Made by a program: the position numbers and the translations under genes
Notes under the pieces: model-generated
Databases searched by the model: none
The model's input: only the letters and a program-made list of their open reading frames with translations
Told to the model about the DNA's origin: nothing
Part shown: positions 59,501 to 64,000 of the stretch, piece by piece
Position numbering within the stretch: position 1 is the first letter of the stretch
Layout: every line of letters begins with the position of its first letter
NCBI GenBank assembly: GCA_003342895.1
Contig: PTFA01000011.1
Coordinates: 4,353,988-4,417,987 of the forward strand
DNA length: 64,000 nt
Source of the DNA: Casuarius casuarius
Lineage: Eukaryota > Chordata > Aves > Casuariiformes > Casuariidae
Reading direction: 5' to 3'

Positions 59501-61706
59501 CTCCGTTTATGTGTGAAATGGATGGCTTTGGAGCAGTGTTGATTTTCAAGTTGCTGTTCCGGGAGCTTTTGAGCCGCTGTGTCTCTGTGGTTTGAGGGAG
59601 GAGCTGAAGGAAGTTTTTTTTTCTTTTTTTCCTCCCCTCCTGCTCGCTCCAGGTGATACAGCTGGGAATTCCGGAGGAGCTCTGTGGGCTTGGGTGCTGG
59701 CTGGGATACTGGTGCCGCCACGCACTGGTGGCTGTGGTTTGAGTCCTTGTAGGTACCAAGGTGTCTCAGCTTGTGGCAGAGGCAGCTGTGATGTGCTTTT
59801 GCTCTTGCTGTCTGAGCAGTGTTGAGGGATATATATCAAGGGCTCTTCAGTTGCTAAAATATAGCCTTATAAAGACATGCAAGTTGGGCTCGAAAGTACA
59901 CTTCCATCCACACCATGAACAGCAAGCATGCTTGTTTGTCCCTCTCCCCTTTCTGGTGTCTCTTCTCAAGGTCCTTTTTTGTTGATCAGGGATCTGGGCC
60001 AGGATCTAGTTCCCCTCAGTGGGCTCAGTGTTTCTGATGTCTGGAATAAGAAGTGCCCCCAAGGCACTCTGTGGGACTCTTGTCTTCACTGATCTGAATT
60101 TAGGCCTGCAAAACGAGCGCTAATCTCACAGAAGCTAGGAATGAGGCCAGTAATCTGGCTCAGGGGCCTTCTACCGTGGGGAAATGTGTATCACGTCTTA
60201 GTATTTTTCACCAGTCTTCAATTCACTTATTGGCTGTTTCAAAAATGAGTCTCTTTTTCCCTATCTTGCTGCTCCTCATCTCCTCCCGAGGTGCATCAAT
60301 GGGAAGAAGCAGTTATATCTGGGCTGTGAGACGTGTTGGGAAGAAGACCTTAGGCCATCTCAGACTGGATTGCAGGTACTGAGGGAGGCAGCAAAACAAT
60401 GGGTGCAGCTCTGCAGGATGCTGTGGAACCATGGCCTTGTGGTTCATTTATGAGAAAGGATTACCTCACGTATGATGTCTGCAACTCCATCATTTGCCTT
60501 CAGAGTTGCTGTCAAGAGTTTAATTCCCCAAGACTGATGTGAAATTGCTCAGGCTAGTTCATGCTCTTCTACTCACAGTTGGTGGGAAAAAGATTTTTAG
60601 AGGCTCGCACAAGTGGCATCACACTCATCTAACATCAGGCCCACTGTCTAGGCTAGTTGTTGAGGCACTATCTGTAGTCAGAGGAGAGAGAGGGGTACAT
60701 CTGGAGAGCAGCCCATCCTTGTTTAAATTAGGTGCATCTTTCTCTGCATTGATTACAGAGAGAACATAGATGCTTAACTTGGGTTAGGCAGCTACTGTCG
60801 AGGGAAGTAAATTCTTCCTTTAGCAGTTAAAGACTTGGCTGCTTTTGAAAACTTCACCCACGGGGCTCCTACTGATGGAAATTCTGGCTTTACAGTTGAA
60901 TTGAGAAGACACTTTGGCATACTGAAGAGAACCCTTACAAAACTGGATGTATTAAATGGAGGATCTAGGGACCGTGCACAACTGACAGACAGTTATGTCA
61001 TGGTCCTGGCCTGCTCCAAACTGGCTATGAGAAGTATGTGAGCTCTTCTTCCTCTTTCTGCAGAAGTCAAGAATGACAAGGTGTTTGCAGGTGATGAAAA
61101 GCAGTGTCTCAGTTATGCAGCATCACCACTAGCAAGGTGCAGTATTTTCCACATTGTCATGTTGTTATCCCCATCCTAATATCTCTTGAAGTACAGGTAG
61201 AAGAAGAAATTTCTGTGCAGAAATTTAGGTTGTGAATCTGTGTGGTTCTGGGCACCCTGAGGTACTGGTCCGTGTGTCTCATCTTCTGTCAATGGGCAAA
61301 TAAACTTGTGTTTTGCCATTGGGTAACAATGAACACATGGCAGTTGCTTCAGAATACCTGAATCATTGCAGATTTGTGCTCTGGTGTATCTCTGCAATGA
61401 GTCGTCTGTGTGCCTGTACCACTACTTAGATAACAGTAGAGAGTCCCAGTTCTAACCTTTTTAGAAGTTCCAGATTTTTATCTCTGTATCTTTTTTTTAT
61501 CCGCACTCCAAAAAATGTTGAGCTCTTTTTCAGAATGAAAGTGATTTGAGGGAAGAAATCAAGCTTTGAGGTTCTTCTTAAACAGGTACTTTCAGGAGGA
61601 AAGAGGGCTTCAAACTGCTTGAGGAGGTGGCAGCTCTTTTACTCTTTATTTCTTAGGAATATTGGGAAAGCAGCTGTACAGCATCAATTCTGAATGCTTT
61701 AAAGCG

Positions 61707-61720
61707 AAAAAAAAAAAAAA
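61707..61720 (+). repeat. Poly-A run (14)
   Basis: A short homopolymer in intron 2, not linked to a recognised element. Confidence 0.85.
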
Positions 61721-63204
61721 GGCATTGGGGAGGGGATGAAACACAGAGCTACCTGTAAGATACTGCAGATTGAGAAAGAGTAACAAACAGTCTCAGTGCA
61801 GACTAGAGAAATAAGCACTCAAGCACGGTTGTCTCAGCAGCGGAGGAAGAGCTGCTGTGGAGCTAGAAAGTTCGTGCAGGAACTATCCCCAGCTTCTCTT
61901 TCCTGACAAGCTTAGGTGAAAGGGGCATGAGTGAGGATTAATACTAACTGTTATTTGGTGGCTCTGCCTTCACGTTCTCAGCTGGGCTGCACTTCTGCTC
62001 CATTGCCCCAGCTGCTTCTCCACCCTCGCTGGGGCCATCTCTCAGCTCCTCCTGGGGACATGAGCATTGCAGGGCTTTGCCCAGAGAGTTTTGGGGAAAT
62101 TTTGAGGAGGAAGGAGGAAGACCTCTGTCCATCTCCATAGCCTGCTGAAACCCAACTAGCATTAGTCCAGAAGGTTCAGAGCTATCACAATAGCTGTTGT
62201 ACTGAAGTTTCAGCATCATGCCAGATTCAGGAGTGGTGGAGTGCAACATCATTAGAGGGCTGCCTCTGACTGAAGTCAGCAATGGCAGTGACTTGAGTTT
62301 GATCAGGTCCCTTCTCCAAATGCTGAGCTGCAGGAGTCCTCTGCACACCAGACCCCTGTCTATGTCCTTTGACTGTGCCTTTAGGAGCGTGTGTTGTAGG
62401 GGTCCTTTCTGGACATGAGCTGTGATATATGACTGTGCCCAGCTTCACTGATACACAGTTAATTTTAAAAAAGGAAAAAAAGAAACCCTCCCCCCTCCAA
62501 CCCAAACATAGAAAATCATTCTAGCTGATTCAGATATATTTTGACAACCCCTCTTCCTTAATAATTTTGACATTTGCCAGATCTGTGTGTCAAAGTCCAG
62601 GGCTGGGATGGGAAGGATAGCTGTGAGGTGCAGCTGAGAAGCTTTGACAGCGTTGGAGGTAGAAGAAAGATTTACACAGGCTAAGCACTTAGCACTGGAA
62701 GGGAAGGAGTTGAATGCATCTCAGCCTAGCTTTTGTTGAACTTGCAACCAAATATCTCCAGAATTTATCTGTGGAGAGCTAAAGGGGGTATAGCAGACAA
62801 AAAGGAAAAAAAAGAACTTTTATTTGCCCATAACAGCTGCTGCTGCTTGTTGCCAGCAGCTTCTCCTTTTCTTTGTCAACTGCTGCCATACGTGATCTGT
62901 CTGCGCACAGAGCAGAGGGGAAAAAGTCATGCCACTGTTTTGCTGTGTTTGGGAGAGCACCATCTGCTTGTGGGAACCTGGGGGGCACTCATCAGGAGTG
63001 CAGTCACTTCTGCTTGCATGGGGCTTGTGGACCTTGATGGCTGAATTCTATTCCAGTTGTCAACTGGGCTGAAGGTGGCTTTGCTCAGGGGAGGTGTCAA
63101 AGAGAGATGACAAATTGTGCAGACAAGGATCTACTAGTTTTAGTTGAAATGTTTGGGGGCTTGTCCTTCTACATGTAGTAGTAGCTTGTATCTTGGGGAA
63201 GACA

Positions 63205-63438
63205 GAGCCAGGGTCCTCGCAGTGGTGCATGGCAGGAGGGTGAGCAATGCAGACACAAACTGACACGAGAGGTTCAGACTGTCTAAAGAGGCTGTGCAGG
63301 CTCCAACCTCGGAGGTGTCGGGATGAAGCCACAAGCAACCTGGTCTGACCTTGTAGCTGGCCCTGCTTTGAGCAGGTGGTTGGAATGGAGACCTCCTGAG
63401 GTCCCTTCCATCCTGAATGCTGTAATCCTGTGATGCAC
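63205..63438 (+). repeat. CR1 LINE 3' end (sense)
   Basis: The sequence includes CTCGCAGTGGTGC, GCAACCTGGTCTGACCTTGTAG, CCTGCTTTGAGCAGG, GGTTGGAATGGAGACCTCC and TGAGGTCCCTTCCATCCTGAA. These are, in order, words of the avian CR1 3' end ('GCTTTGAGCAGGGGGTTGGACTAGATGACCTCC', 'AGGTCCCTTCCAACCT'). It ends in a degenerate octamer tail (GTAATCCTGTGATGC). The region upstream appears shortened by an internal deletion of roughly 100 bases. It is the clearest CR1 in the window and supports a bird origin. Confidence 0.8.
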
Positions 63439-63935
63439 TGCTTGGCTGGGGGGCAGTAGAAACCAGTATTAGGCACTTTTTCAGAGGGATAGGCATATGA
63501 CGAGAGATGTAAAATGGCATGTAGTGGTGATGCCAGTGCTAAAAAGTGGCGTAAGATTGGTGATGTCAACAAGGTTAGAACAGCAAAGACCTATTCTATG
63601 CCCTCACATTCTTTTTTTCTGCCCAACTGAGAGGTTGCAGGGGTTTCTCTATTGCTGTGCTTCAGTATGTAAAGACAGAATTCAGAGATCCTGAACTCAG
63701 TTTTCCTAACCTCTCTAAGGCCATTTCAGTGGCTTCGCTGTTTTCATAAAGTATCTCTCTGTTTTGTTTGGCTAAGCAGACAGTTAACCAAAGTAAGGTC
63801 TAGGATTGCTGCTTCTTGAAATTCCTGCTTTGTGAGTTGTATTCATCTTTCCCTGTTTGGGCTGTGTTGTTGCAGTAATTAGTTCCCCAGAGGAATAAAA
63901 TGTCCTTTGCTTTCAAACTCCCCTTTAGCTGATTT

Positions 63936-63950
63936 AAAAAAAAAAAAAAA
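63936..63950 (+). repeat. Poly-A run (15)
   Basis: A short homopolymer near the window end. Confidence 0.85.
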
Positions 63951-64000
63951 TCAAATATCTCCTCTTAGGTGGTCCCTTGCAGCTAGGCTCAGGTTATTTT

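Larger units (their letters stand above)
25200..64000 (+). other. IGSF3: IGSF3 gene, 5' portion (promoter-proximal region to intron 2)
   Basis: This is the span of the only supported gene. It includes the presumed 5' UTR, coding exon 1, intron 1, exon 2 and the start of intron 2, and it continues beyond the window. IGSF3 is a single-pass type I membrane glycoprotein of the EWI subfamily, whose other members are IGSF8, PTGFRN and CD101; family members have several V-type Ig domains and associate with tetraspanins. The left edge is approximate because no transcription start can be read from sequence alone and a 192-base gap lies in the 5' UTR region. The identification rests on exon 2, whose V domain has the features expected of the first Ig domain of this family. 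The reading frame is intact in everything visible. Confidence 0.85.
56077..64000 (+). other. IGSF3: IGSF3 intron 2, 5' part
   Basis: This is noncoding sequence after the exon 2 donor, running to the window end. No further exon with Ig-domain features is visible in any frame, so the second Ig domain must lie beyond 64,000. It holds a possible old interspersed repeat at 56,280-56,540, short poly-A and poly-T runs, and a CR1 3' end near 63.2-63.4 kb. Confidence 0.75.

Noticed and set aside
1..64000. tRNA genes, rRNA, CRISPR arrays, intact LTR elements or viral genes
   Set aside because: No tRNA B-box with matching arms, no regularly spaced direct repeats, and no paired LTRs or recognisable viral domains were seen.

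Overview
This is vertebrate nuclear DNA, most likely from a bird, and less likely from another sauropsid such as a crocodilian or turtle. The evidence is: one gene with consensus GT-AG splice sites and a roughly 30 kb first intron; a CpG-island promoter without an evident TATA box; a very GC-rich coding exon beside AT-richer noncoding DNA; and few interspersed repeats. The repeats I can recognise by eye are decayed CR1-type LINE 3' ends and MIR-like SINE remnants. There is no operon-like gene packing, and I recognise no intact transposon, retrovirus, CRISPR array, tRNA or rRNA.

The one gene I can support is the 5' end of IGSF3 (immunoglobulin superfamily member 3, EWI family) on the + strand. 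Its promoter lies in a CpG island at about 24,760-26,160. A 192-base assembly gap (25,571-25,762) covers part of that island. Coding exon 1 (25,766-25,808) encodes the start of a signal peptide. After a 29,890-base intron, exon 2 (55,699-56,076) completes the signal peptide and encodes the first V-type Ig domain. Both exons end in phase 1, so the reading frame joins cleanly across the intron. The window ends inside intron 2, so the remaining Ig domains, the transmembrane segment and the tail lie downstream.

Layout: 1-24,760 is upstream intergenic DNA with no gene I can support. It contains an orphan GC/CpG-rich island at about 1,830-2,450, a GC-rich stretch at 5,900-7,600, a possible conserved element rich in homeodomain-type motifs at 12,130-12,430, short tandem duplications, and two MIR-like remnants. 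24,760-26,160 is the IGSF3 promoter and first exon. 25,809-55,698 is intron 1, with a CpG-rich patch near 27.1-27.4 kb, a strongly pyrimidine-biased stretch near 41.2-42.7 kb, two CR1 remnants and several homopolymers. 56,077-64,000 is the start of intron 2, with one recognisable CR1 3' end near 63.3 kb.

I did not find a new multi-gene system. The items most worth following up are regulatory or structural: the orphan CpG island, the AT-only patch immediately after exon 1, the tandem GC-box/G-quadruplex block, the homeodomain-motif cluster and the long pyrimidine-rich tract. Repeat calls rest on remembered family consensus features and could not be aligned here.
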